DNA of 64,000 bases from Rotaria macrura. Lineage: Eukaryota; Rotifera; Eurotatoria; Philodinida; Philodinidae. Location of the stretch: NCBI GenBank assembly GCA_900239685.1, contig OENT01000568.1:1-64000 (forward strand). Reading direction: 5' to 3'. Within the stretch, counting starts at the first letter, position 1, and the number at the start of each line of letters is the position of its first letter. Made by a program: the position numbers and the translations under genes. Below are positions 12,050 through 26,928 of this stretch, in pieces. The notes below the pieces were generated by a model. The model was not told the DNA's origin, searched no databases, and saw only the letters and a list, made by a program, of their open reading frames with translations.

Positions 12050-13770
12050 AGTTCCATGTTTAATTCATCTAGGATAGCTTTTTCTTCCCTTTGTTTATTA
12101 ATTTATAAGATGTTTCGGAGGATGATTCCTTTTTCTTCAGGCTTAAAAACAAATTGAACTTTTATTCTATTTTATAGTGGAAGGGAAGAGGAAGAAAACT
12201 AGTTAATATGTTTTCCTTATAGTCCAGTTATTACCGTTATGTTGTCGTCCTTTCCACTAAAAAAGCTTACAAAAGAAAAATTTATGCATATATATTATTG
12301 AAGTCACCAGAAATTTAAGCGTGATGGAGCCCAGCCCCATCGCTCCTTTCAAGGTACTTGTTGATGGGCTCTAGACACTAATCACAACAAGCTTTCAAAT
12401 GTTATTGTTAAGTTTTAAAACTATCGGTGAACTAAAATGAAATGGTCATGTGTGCATTATTTGTATCTTAAATACGAAGATGCCTAGTTTAGGTATGACA
12501 ACAGGAAATTTGAAATCAAAAGAGAAGAAAATATTTATTTGAGTATAATACGACTACTTTTACGAATATCTGAAAAAGTATCAATAAAAGCATTTTTTTT
12601 TCAGATAAAACAAGTTGTGTTGACATTTCCGTAGATATGAATGAATGGTGTATCGTTTGACTAATTCCCATGTTCTCAAATCGTGGCAAAGTCGACGATT
12701 TTATCGCAATTAATCAGCTGATTTATTGTGAGATAAAATCGTGATATATCGTCAAAACTGATGATATTTTGTCAATTTTTTCAACAAAATTAAGATTCAC
12801 CATAAACAACAAGACTTTGGTTAAATGGATGAATGGCGTCAGTGAGTCTATCGTCTATCATAGGACCTTCTCGAGTTCATTTTCTTAATGTTTCTTCTCC
12901 CAGAAAAGAACTAAATCAACAGATAACAAAAGTAATTTATAGAAAAAGAGCGAATAACACGGTCAAAAAGCTTGAGCAAGAAGTCAGATTGAGCTACTGA
13001 TACATTGAGGTGAAAAGATAAATGATATAATTTAATTTCCCATAATATTACCGGTGTGAACAGTTAAGTGATAGTCGACGATTTTATCGCAATAAAATTT
13101 CACGATTAATCGGCCTGCTAAATTGCGATTATTAACTATTTTTCATTAGAAAATCGCGATTTATGTGCCTTTTCAACATAAGTCAAGAGCCGCCGCGATT
13201 TTGAAGACATGAGTTAATATTTAGTTCTTTTTGGTGAAGATGGTGAAACAAAGAACCATGGTTCTTGATTTTGATTTAGTAGGTTGCATATTTTTTAATC
13301 TCTTTGTGTAATATTACAAATTATTGCTAGCTTTCGTCAGGACTCGTTAGTCATAATGAACAACATGAAGTGATGATTAGTGTTTTCAATATCTAATAGG
13401 TACAGAAGTTAATAGAAGATTCCTCATTACTATCAACAGAGAAAATATTTCTACTCTTTTCGATTCAAAATTCAGACTTCTTTTCTCTAAATGATATTCA
13501 TTTCTTTAATTCAAGAATTCAATGAATAAAGTGAAATAAGGTTTGTGGGACTCAAAAGCCGGTGATGGGGCTCATCCTCATCTGGCCCCACCCTAGTGAC
13601 GCCAGTAATATATATACTATACTTAGCTATATAGAATAAAACTTCAATTTGTTTGTTAACCTGAATAAGAAAGAATTATCCTTCGAAACGTCCTATACAT
13701 CAATAAACAAAGGGAAGAAAAAAATATCTTAAACGAATTATTGTGTCCTTCGCAGCCACGGCTAAAATTA
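12050..13770. mobile_element. ~1.7-kb element bounded by long imperfect inverted repeats
   Basis: The left arm (about 12060-12185) and the right arm (about 13625-13740) are reverse complements over more than 100 bases. Shared blocks include TTCTTCCCTTTGTTTATT, GATGTTTCGGAGGAT (one or two changes), ACAAATTGAA and TTTTATTCTAT. A second inner pair occurs near 12285-12365 and 13560-13620 (ATATATATTA, GTCAC, GAGCCC). Inside, the word GTCGACGATTTTATCGCAAT occurs twice as a direct repeat, near 12690 and 13075, each followed by related sequence. No transposase frame is visible. This fits a large non-autonomous foldback transposon or a deletion derivative. Confidence 0.65.
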
Positions 13771-14640
13771 AGTTGAATAATTTGTTCATATCTTGTTTTA
13801 AAAATCATCGAGACTAAGAGGCATTTTGTAGTGATCTGAACATGTGAAAGGAGAGTTCAACTAAAATTGATCCTTCAATGGCTGAAAATTAAACTATTCC
13901 GAATATGTGTTTTCGATTGTTTATTCTTCGTGTTGGAATAAAATGAACTTCTACTATTTAAGAATAAAATTATTTAATATTAATCATAATCAATTTTCTA
14001 TTTTATTTTTTTTATTAGCCGATATTGTTTGAAACCAAAAGCTCTTCGGATTCGACAAATAAACAATCTAAAATAATATCTGTTTTATTTACCGTCAAAT
14101 CTTATCTGGACAAATGTAACCATTGGTATCCTTTCAAGAGCAACTATGAATACAAGCAGACTCAAAATTCTATAGCCCTAGTTGATGTTGTATAACTTTG
14201 CATGTTATTTCACTTGTACATATTTCTATGTATGACTTGGTTAAATTCATCAATTAATGTACATGATTGTATCGTATAACCGTTGTATTGAAGTGTTTTT
14301 TTTGTCGGTTAATCAACACAAAATAAATACATATTACATAATGTAAGTTATTCGAAACAATCTTTTAAAAACTCTTACATACTTAAAAAACCTGACCGAT
14401 TTAATCCTTTCTTGTTTATTGAACGCTTATTGGAAGTTTGTTTGTTTCTTTTATATATTGCATTAGGAAGAAAATTTCCATGAAAGGAAAAGAAAAAAAA
14501 TGAAATTTACGTCGACAAATCTTCAAGTGATAAATTGTTGAATCTGAAGACCGCCTTCAAGATTGTATACTGAACGACTATCAAATATTTAATAAACGGA
14601 TGATTTTAGCAGAGTAAAATAATTCAATGGTTTTTCATAA
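13771..14640. other. Intergenic stretch without a recognised gene
   Basis: AT-rich DNA with no coding signal and no clear repeat boundary was seen here. Confidence 0.4.
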
Positions 14641-14654
14641 GCTAATTTTGGTAT

Positions 14655-15930
14655 TCAACAAAAAGCCCAGGTCGAACTTTCCGGAGCGAAAACGGCTGCT
14701 TCCGAGATATTTCAATGATTTGGTGGCAGCAGTATTCCGGCAGGAATTTTTCCGGTTGGCTCCTGCAGGAAACGCTGGGATACTGCTTCCATTTTCTAGC
14801 AAGATCTGGAGGCCGGAATCTTAGTCTTGGGTTAAAATTAGCACTTCAATAATACTGGCTTATCAAAAATTAACAAAATTGATTTCATCACATGTCAATA
14901 AAATTTCTTTCGACTTGTTAAGAATTGATGGCAACGATCCCGTTGAATCAGTAAATAATGGAAGGAAAAATTCGAACTTCTCATTTTGAAAATTTGCCGC
15001 TTGTTTCAAATATTCACTATTTATATCTATGGAATGAGTTATACATATATATATATATATATATATCTAATGTCTTGTGAAATGTTCTTAGATTAATGAT
15101 CAAAAGGCACTTGATGCTTTTGATAATTTAATTTAAACACTTACAGAATGTAGAAGAGTAATTACCAACATATTTTTTTCTTTGCCATGACTCTAATTAG
15201 GGCTATTAGATTAGCATTAGTATTAAAAAATGCTAATACTTTTGTATTAGAGTTGAAAAAATAACTAAGGTACTGTGCTGTTAGTGTTAAAAAAATAATT
15301 TATTACTTTGGTGTTAGAAATGTATTCAAATTAGCATTATTTAGCTCATTTTTCGTGAGCATTACCATTAAAAAATGATATTTTAATACTATTGCTCATG
15401 AAAACTAATACGAACGTCTAATATTATATTTTTAACTCTAATGAAAAAAACATTAAGAAAAGCATTCATTAATAATATATTAATACTAAGCCGACACCCC
15501 GAGCTTGGGTGATTGATATTCTCTTGTTGGTTGATGTTCGTGTACAAATGCATTTAAATCAAAAACAGCAATGGGATCATCTACAGTCACAATCGGTCTC
15601 GATCGAAAATGTTCGTTAAATATTTCTTGATAGCCATTTTATCTTCTTTTCTGTAGCATAATCCAATTCGCAGCACCCAGATCCATCGTTCTCGCCACTG
15701 GATACTGCAGAACCAAGGAGAAAAGATGAGAAAAAAATTGCCATATGCTGCAGAAATGCACACGATAATGACAGCAACATGGTAGCAGTATTTGGACACG
15801 AAAAGTTTCGGACTATTTCCAGATGATTTCCGTCCGGCTTCCTACCGGAAAGTACAGGAATTGACTGAAATCCACAGGAAAAATTTTCGACCGGAATATT
15901 GCTTGGGTTTTCCTGTGAGAACCGACCCGT
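14655..15930. repeat. GC-richer patches and AT palindromes, probably decayed mobile DNA
   Basis: A patch at about 14665-14825 is far richer in G+C than its surroundings and contains a hairpin whose arms start GCAGTATTCC and end GGATACTGC. A similar CCGGAA-rich patch lies at about 15815-15930. Between them, 15045-15066 is an AT dinucleotide run, and 15185-15490 repeats the words TTAGTATTAAAAA, TTAGCATTA and TTAATACTA in both orientations. I could not prove that the two GC-rich patches are ends of one element. Confidence 0.4.
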
Positions 15931-16021
15931 TTTTCTCTGCCTGAGTAGAAGTACATATAAACTACTAGAACGAATATAGGGCAGATTAAACGTGACGTCG
16001 AAAATAAAGTAAGTTCATCGA

Positions 16022-16237
16022 TCAGAAAACAAGGCTTATAGATTTACTGAATGATTTATGAACGTTGTCATCAGAAATATATTGTCTATCGGCAGTATAG
16101 AGATAAGGCTTCTCTTCTCTTTGTATTAATATATTAAAATGATACAGAGCAGAATTTATATTTGTTGCTGCTAGAACTCTATTTAAAGTTGTTTCTAAAG
16201 GAGGCTTCATTATACTTAACAATAGAGCCATAACCAA
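16022..16237 (-). pseudogene. Possible relic exon, minus strand
   Basis: An open frame of 71 codons reads like protein (KPPLETTLNRVLAATNINS, then REEKPYLYTADRQYISDD) rather than random AT-rich translation. It has no confident family match, no partner exons and no downstream continuation. Frames of this length are expected by chance in DNA of this composition, so the only evidence is amino-acid composition. Confidence 0.2.
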
Positions 16238-16743
16238 TTATCGTTTGAACATACTGGAGAACAAAAAAAGATATCTGTTTCACTATTGATTAATAGTATG
16301 ATTTGAAAAGAATCTTCTCTAAACATTGCACCTAAACCATTTCAGAATACAGCAGCTAAATGAGAATGCAAGAAAAGATAAAAGGTAGATGCTTTTTATT
16401 TTAGAACGAATTTTCCTATGGATAATATTAGAAAACAAGTGTCTTATTGAAATAGTTTAATTTTCAGAGATAAATTTGAATCAAAGTGTAGATAATCATC
16501 TAGCTCTCAAATCGATTTCGTTTCACCACAGAATTTTATAACAGAATTTCTTACGAAGTCTTTCACAAGACTGAGAAACTATTAAGTAAAAATACGAAGT
16601 CAGAAAGCAGTCTTTTTATCTAATCGTGTCCGTTATGGTAAAGTTAATTGGAATAGAAATACAAATAGGAAACTTGATAGTAGTTTATAAAAAACTCATA
16701 TGATGAAAAAAAGAGAGAAACGAATCCTTTTAGCCATATCTGC

Positions 16744-17130
16744 GTGCTATATTTTTGTGATAAATCTTTATATTTATTACAAATATTCGAATCTGAACTT
16801 GAACCTCGACTTGATTCTAAATGGGAACTAGAATTCATGCTCATCACAAAACTGGGTGGAACATGTGCGTTCGCATTAGAAACAGTTGATAGAAAATTAG
16901 AAGCTACCATACAAAAACTCGAAAAAGTACAACGTTTATTCAACTATGTCAAGATTGATGTGGATCTTATTCATGAAGAGTACAAACAAGTCATGAAACA
17001 GTGTCATGACAAAATCAATGAATGTCTTCGAGTAGGAAACAAAAGACATTCTTCTCGACGAATGTTTGCACCGTATGATAATTCAATATTCTACTATGCA
17101 AGAGTCTTTTATTGTCTTAATTTTGTTTAG
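16744..17130 (+). CDS. Uncharacterised open frame, 128 codons, possible coiled-coil fragment
   Basis: The frame is the longest unassigned one in this part of the window. Its central part is charged and helical in character (ETVDRKLEATIQKLEKV, DLIHEEYKQVMKQCHDKIN), as in a coiled coil, while its N- and C-terminal ends look like read-through of noncoding DNA. A possible donor (CGA then GTAGGAAA) lies after the codons for INECLR. I do not recognise the family and see no partner exons. About 0.4 frames of this length would be expected by chance in 64 kb at this composition, so it may be a lone exon, a gene fragment or nothing. Confidence 0.35.
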   Translation: MLYFCDKSLYLLQIFESELEPRLDSKWELEFMLITKLGGTCAFALETVDRKLEATIQKLEKVQRLFNYVKIDVDLIHEEYKQVMKQCHDKINECLRVGNKRHSSRRMFAPYDNSIFYYARVFYCLNFV

Positions 17131-17974
17131 TTCATGTTTTAGCCATGATAGTACAAAGAGATAGGTTAAGTGTAACACTCAATCGTCATCGGTAAGACAA
17201 AACTTGATTGTTCAATTAATTATTTTAAGAAACAGTTTCATATGCCATTCAATTTCTGTATTTTAGAAAAAAACTGTAATAGATTACACTTCTGTTTATG
17301 GTGACGAGTGCCATGCAACAAACTGAACTTCTGTTTATTTCGGTAACCACACCAATGACACAAGACCTACTATTATTGTGTTGGTGCTGTTTCCACATGA
17401 CAATATATGTATATATTTTTTCTCCTATGTGTTCTCTTATGATACATTGTACAAACAATGTATCCTCGCTATTGATTGTAAATTATTGTTACCCATCGAT
17501 TGTTATAACTCTCATAATATCATATAAACAGAGATAGAATTCAAAATTAATTCTTGATCATAAAAGACGTGTGTGTGTATGGTTGAAGAGAAGTTCGAGC
17601 GAACTGGTCCTACCATACTCTACTCACTTTGAAGGTCTAGACGAGCCGAATTATATAGTCAGAAAACTGTCGTAGTATTTAAGTCGATTGTCCAATCATC
17701 TATGTTGAGACATCGAGCACCCTCTTTAATTTGATCTATTCTATAGAATGGAAAAAAAATACTTGACGATCCAGATTTTCTTTTACCATGTGTTCTGGGT
17801 TAGTACCTTGAGACTAACATTTCGTTTATTATGCTACTACATAGTTACAAAAAAAAACAATGTATTTTATTTTATGCTATTTTTCAGAGTCCTGAATTCT
17901 ATTCTAATAGATCAGTTTATGTTGCTAGTAAAAACATAATTAAGAGTATTGTACATTAAATATTTTCTAAATCT
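17131..17974. other. Upstream region of CLPX
   Basis: No gene was recognised here. The two overlapping frames of 60-80 codons on opposite strands near 17250-17540 look random. The CLPX promoter should lie in this stretch, but I could not point to a specific core element. Confidence 0.4.
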
Positions 17975-22483
<4,509 letters not shown>

Positions 22484-22820
22484 CACAAAAATTCTGAATT
22501 TGAAAAGAATTGATTATAGTTAACCGTTCAAGTCTGTTTTTATTTGTTTTGACTTTAATTTTCTTCGCCTGTTTACATATGTATACATACAAAAATATAT
22601 ACATACATACATATATTTACGCATATATAAATACTCTCCATTGTAAACCGAAACAGTTCGTACTTGTCAATTCTCTTCTTAATTTTTATGATTTCTTTTG
22701 TGTGATAGATATGTCGCATGTAAATAAACGTAGTTAAGCAGTAAAACAAAATTTATTTAAAATTAAAGACAAAAATAGGTCAAAAACAATAAAGAAAGGC
22801 ACAAAAAATATTTAATATGT
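22484..22820. other. Convergent 3' region between CLPX and the EGF/CBM14 gene
   Basis: This stretch holds the 3' untranslated regions of two convergent genes. It contains ACATA/TATA-rich low-complexity DNA near 22580-22625 and A-rich stretches near 22740-22800. No separate gene is visible. Confidence 0.6.
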
Positions 22821-24378
22821 TTATAACGTAGGACAAGCTACATTGACAGCATAATCACAACGGCCAAGAAAAAAATTGTAGCGGAGACCTCGCGGACATG
22901 TACGAGAAACAATTATTGCTAAAATGAAAACGTAAATGAATAAATAATTTTGATCACTAAAATTGATAACGAACTTTTTTCAACGCATTCAAAATATTTG
23001 CCTTGTGCACAACCGTAAGCATCAGCATAAAAGCCATTGTTGGGGCATCGAAAATATTCTAGTAAAATTAAAAACACGAAAAATAACAATTATGAATTCG
23101 ACATTCGTAATAAAAGTGTTTCTACCAGTTTCACATCGTGAACCTGAAAAACCCGGCCTAAAATGAATCATAATCATACACGCTCTGAATGCCTGAGTCG
23201 CCAAAGAAAACTAAACTTACCTGCATAGACAATAAGCAAATACCGATGACGCTGGTGAATGTTCGTAACACGTTGCACCATTATAACATTTACTGGATGC
23301 ACATCTCGGTGCAACTTTAATTAGGAATAATATCTTTTTCTTTCATAACAGTAATATAATAGAAATTGATAGTAAACAAACCTGACTTTCGTTCACAATA
23401 ATCACCATGAAAACCCAATAAGCTATTCACATACAGATTTGTGTAAGAAAAAAAAATCCATTGATTTTTGTAAACTAAATAAAACAAAAACATACCACCA
23501 ACACGTAGCATAAGTTGGACTTAGTACATTACAACTAAGAGATAATAAAACTCATTCAAAATAAACAAGTATAATTGAAATCAAAAATTAAACTTACACA
23601 CCAGCATTGCGACATGAGATGTCTCGACAAAGATCAGTACCTTAATTAAATGTACGTGTTTGTTGTTTCATCCTTCTAGAATTGTCTTTAAGAAATAAAA
23701 TGTTACTTCGAGCTATTTCACATCGGGTACCCATAAAGCCACTTGGACATGTACATGAATTTAAGATTGGATTACATACACCATCATTTAAACAGCCAGA
23801 AGAACAAAATGTAGCTGCAACACAAAATCAATATTATTGAATGTATCTTCTCGCCATCCATCTATTTACGTACCAATAACATTATTAGCATTTGATGTAC
23901 ATCTATTTGCAATATTGCCATCAGGACAAATGCATCCAAAAGTTGAATCTATTACTATACAAACACCAACATCACCACAGTATGAATGTTCACAAACTGC
24001 AATTAAACGGCGAGCTACAAAAAGAAAAGAAACGTTCATTCGAAAAAAAGAAATATCATTCACCATTAAGCAACAGACCGTGAATATTGATTGATGTTAT
24101 GTTAATTTCTTCATCACTTTCAGTTTCTGTAGCAGCACATGTTGAATTAGAATATATCTGATTGGGACAGGCACAAATTTCTGGCATATTTGGTATTTTT
24201 GTTTCAATACATCGTCCATTATCTCCGCAATTTAATGAACATTCTGAATACAAAATAGAATCGATTTTTCCATTCGTTCTTTTTCTCCTATCTCTTACAT
24301 ACTTCCATGAACATACGAACAGATGCTTAATATAATACTTATGAATACTAGTTGATTGTTTAGAAAAATCGATGACAT
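22821..24378 (-). CDS. Secreted EGF-repeat plus CBM14 chitin-binding protein (11 exons, 306 aa)
   Basis: The first exon encodes a signal peptide (MSSIFLNNQLVFISIILS...SYVHG). Five EGF-like modules follow, recognisable by their cysteine spacing. They begin CSLNCGDNGRC, CEHSYCGDVGVC, CSSGCLNDGVC, CRDISCRNAGVC and CASSKCYNGATC. The C-terminus is a peritrophin-A type chitin-binding domain (CBM14): FRCPNNGFYADAYGCAQG then CPRGLRYNFFLGRCDYAV, ending at the stop. Exons are 24378-24303, 24243-24079, 24014-23874, 23814-23707, 23640-23598, 23534-23496, 23422-23382, 23314-23221, 23157-23126, 23058-22975 and 22918-22821, and phases close exactly. EGF modules are split by introns in unusual small pieces. 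The product should be extracellular and may bind chitin or related glycans in cuticle, gut lining or eggshell; the exact role is unknown. It is a paralogue of the gene immediately upstream. Confidence 0.85.
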
Positions 24379-24713
24379 TTCGTTTTGGTTAATTTTTGAA
24401 ACTGGTATGTCTGATAAATTTTACCTTCTGAATTTAACAGACAAGAAATATATGTCGTATTTTTTATTATTGCACTCCACCTACATAAATACGATATGAT
24501 TATTCAAGGTTGAACGAATTTCTTTTCAATAACATTAGTTGATAAAATGAACAAATATATTCTTTTGTTGTTAACTTCAGTATAACAACACACAAATATC
24601 ACCTTCAACAGCGAATTGAAATTTCAGACTACCAAGGACGATGAAAATATACTTTCAATGATGATGAAATTTTAATCCTGTTTACATCATTTCTCCTTCC
24701 TTTTTCTTTATTT
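24379..24713. other. Spacer between the two EGF/CBM14 paralogues
   Basis: About 335 bases separate the stop of the upstream paralogue from the start of the downstream one on the minus strand. A short open segment at about 24430-24490, read on the minus strand, is not needed by either gene model and is probably not coding. Confidence 0.5.
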
Positions 24714-26029
24714 TTAAATATTAGGACAAATAACAGAACTGGCGTGATCACAATGCATTTTATAAATATTGAATCGAAGTCCTTTTGGACATGCAGCAGA
24801 CAAAAGTTGATCTTAAAAGTAGAAAAAATGAAAATACTAAATCAATCCATAGATCTTTGAACTTTTCTTTTACTTGTACGATTACAAATAAAATATAAAC
24901 CTTGAGCACATTGATATTGGTCAACATAAATACCTTCTTGTGGACAACGGAAATATTCTGAAAAGAAAAAAAATGTATATATATATATATATCTATTGTC
25001 AATCTATTCTATTGATAAGCACCTGTTTCACACAATCTTCCAGTAATTCCTGGTGGACACAAACAATAAGCAAATACACTTGTTGCAGGTGAATGTTCAT
25101 AACATATTCCACCATTTAGACATTGAATTTCATTACAACGTGACGCAGCTATTTACATTTTCAAATATACTAGTCGTTATACAACTCAACAATGGAGCAT
25201 ATATTATTTTATCAGACCTTTTTGTCGTTCACAATATTCTCCATGAAAACCTATCATAGATTCATTTTCGATATTATGATTCTAGTATTTTAGCTCTATT
25301 TTTCTCATGGTTTCGTACCTAACAAACACCAGCAAGTCGAAACGATCGGTGATATTATATTACATACGCCAGAATTCTTGCAAACTACATTGTTACATAA
25401 TGAAGTCGCTGAAATTTATGAAAGAGATACGATTTAGTAGATATCAAATTTTTTGATTCATACATTCCAATCGTTCGCATTGTTCACCATGAAAACCCGA
25501 CGGACAAATACATGAACCTGTCTGCAGGTCACAAATTCCATCATTATAACATCTGCAAACTTTTGTAGTTACAGATTCAGTAATATTAACACCTTCATAA
25601 TTCGATAAATCTTATACATTTCATATGTCGACTAATTTTCATTTACTCTTACTTTGCTGTGAAATAACAAACATGAACAACAAACTGACAACGATAAATA
25701 AAAATGATCTTCAAATATTATTATAGAAGACAAAAAAAACAATGACCCATTCAATGCTTGAATCAGAATAAATATGACTTACAGTAATTGGAACATGTTT
25801 TCGAAACCGAATTTATTTGATAATGAATTTGTTTTGGTTCTTATTCATATCAGTAGTTTTATAGTTGAAGATTTTTAATTTGAATATAGCTTAGGCATCG
25901 GCTAGATCGAATTTCTCTGAAACTAAAAAATACGTAAACATGATTGTCTTACAGTATTGCTTGATTCACAGAAACAAACTGCACTTGACGACATGATAGA
26001 AATATGATTATTAAGGAGTGATTCTTCAT
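24714..26029 (-). CDS. Secreted EGF-repeat plus CBM14 chitin-binding protein, paralogue (about 236 aa)
   Basis: Three EGF-like modules (beginning CRCYNDGIC, CNNVVCKNSGVC and CNEIQCLNGGIC) precede a CBM14 domain (FRCPQEGIYVDQYQCAQG, then CPKGLRFNIYKMHCDHAS). The last EGF plus CBM14 block matches the neighbouring gene closely, including the words GFHG-YCER, CYEHSPA and SVFAYCLC and the same intron phases. The proposed start at 26029 (MKNHSLIIIFLSCRQVQF) joins in frame to a hydrophobic exon at about 25720-25665 (SFLFIVVSLLFMFVIS), which gives a signal sequence or signal anchor. That N-terminal model is tentative because it needs a weak acceptor. The 3' half is secure. An extracellular, glycan-binding structural role is inferred from the domains. 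Confidence 0.75.
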
Positions 26030-26928
26030 TTTCTCCAAGGCTTTAGAAGATTATATGACTAACTATATCTATGTGTAATATTCGAGTCGATTTTTGATTT
26101 TTGAATCTTATATTTTTACTTTCAAATCAGTAATAGTCTATGGAATTATAGGCAATTGATAAATAGAAGAAAATTTTCTCCTTCGAAATCTATCCGTCAT
26201 CATCAATTATTTATTTGTTATTTTCACGAATCAATTCATTGCTTTCTAAATTGAATGATTCAAATTTCTTTTTAACAAATAGTCATTTTTATCTTTGAAT
26301 ACCACTCTTTCAAATAATGTGATAAAAAAAAACTAATATTTTTTAAAATAAGACATGTATTGCCGCATCAACTGTGAACATAGGGTGATATTATTTTGCA
26401 TTAATTTATATTTTTTGTTCTCGAAAATCCATGGTGATGACGTCAGATTACCTCGAAAGCAATAAACAATAGCAAGTTTACTTTGATTCGAACAATAGCT
26501 ATTCAGTAGAATACATATCAGTAATATTTTCCTTTTCTCTCCATTGACCGACTATTCAGATTATAGACGAATGAATTTTACTTTTCTTCTTATCGAGGGA
26601 ATACTTAATTCATTCGCTTTTTCTTTCAATCCATATTTACATCGAATCATGTGTAGATGTTGCAAAGAAAGGCAGTCGAGGTCAATTTTACTAATTCTAG
26701 ACAAATCTAAAGATAGAATGAGTGATATCATCACACGTTCCTCTTTAATCGAATATAGAAAAATCGTGTTACTGCGGTTATCCATCGTCATTTTGCATAC
26801 GAACTTGGTCTATATCGGACGCAATCGTGCACATAAGATAGAAATAAGAGGATAAAAGGGACGATTTGTTTATCGTCATTTTCATGCGTATTATCGACGT
26901 TGCTGTCAGATTTCCACTGAACCACACC
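26030..26928. promoter_or_regulatory. Shared divergent promoter region of two chitin-binding genes
   Basis: About 900 bases separate two divergently transcribed genes that both encode CBM14 proteins. No convincing gene lies inside; the overlapping frames at 26544-26855 and 26561-26791 are on opposite strands and look random. A perfect 8-base palindrome TGACGTCA (CRE/ATF-type site) lies at 26438-26445. Co-regulation of the two genes is a plausible inference and not shown by the sequence. Confidence 0.5.
26438..26445. promoter_or_regulatory. Consensus CRE palindrome TGACGTCA
   Basis: The exact CREB/ATF consensus occurs near the middle of the divergent intergenic region. An 8-base site can occur by chance about once per tens of kilobases, so only its position makes it worth noting. 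Confidence 0.3.

Noticed and set aside
24420-24490. Short open segment with splice signals between the EGF/CBM14 paralogues
   Set aside because: The downstream paralogue already has an in-phase signal-peptide exon at 24378-24303, so this segment is not needed by either gene.
26544-26855. 103-codon frame in the divergent promoter region, with an antisense 76-codon frame
   Set aside because: The overlap on both strands and the lack of motifs indicate chance frames.
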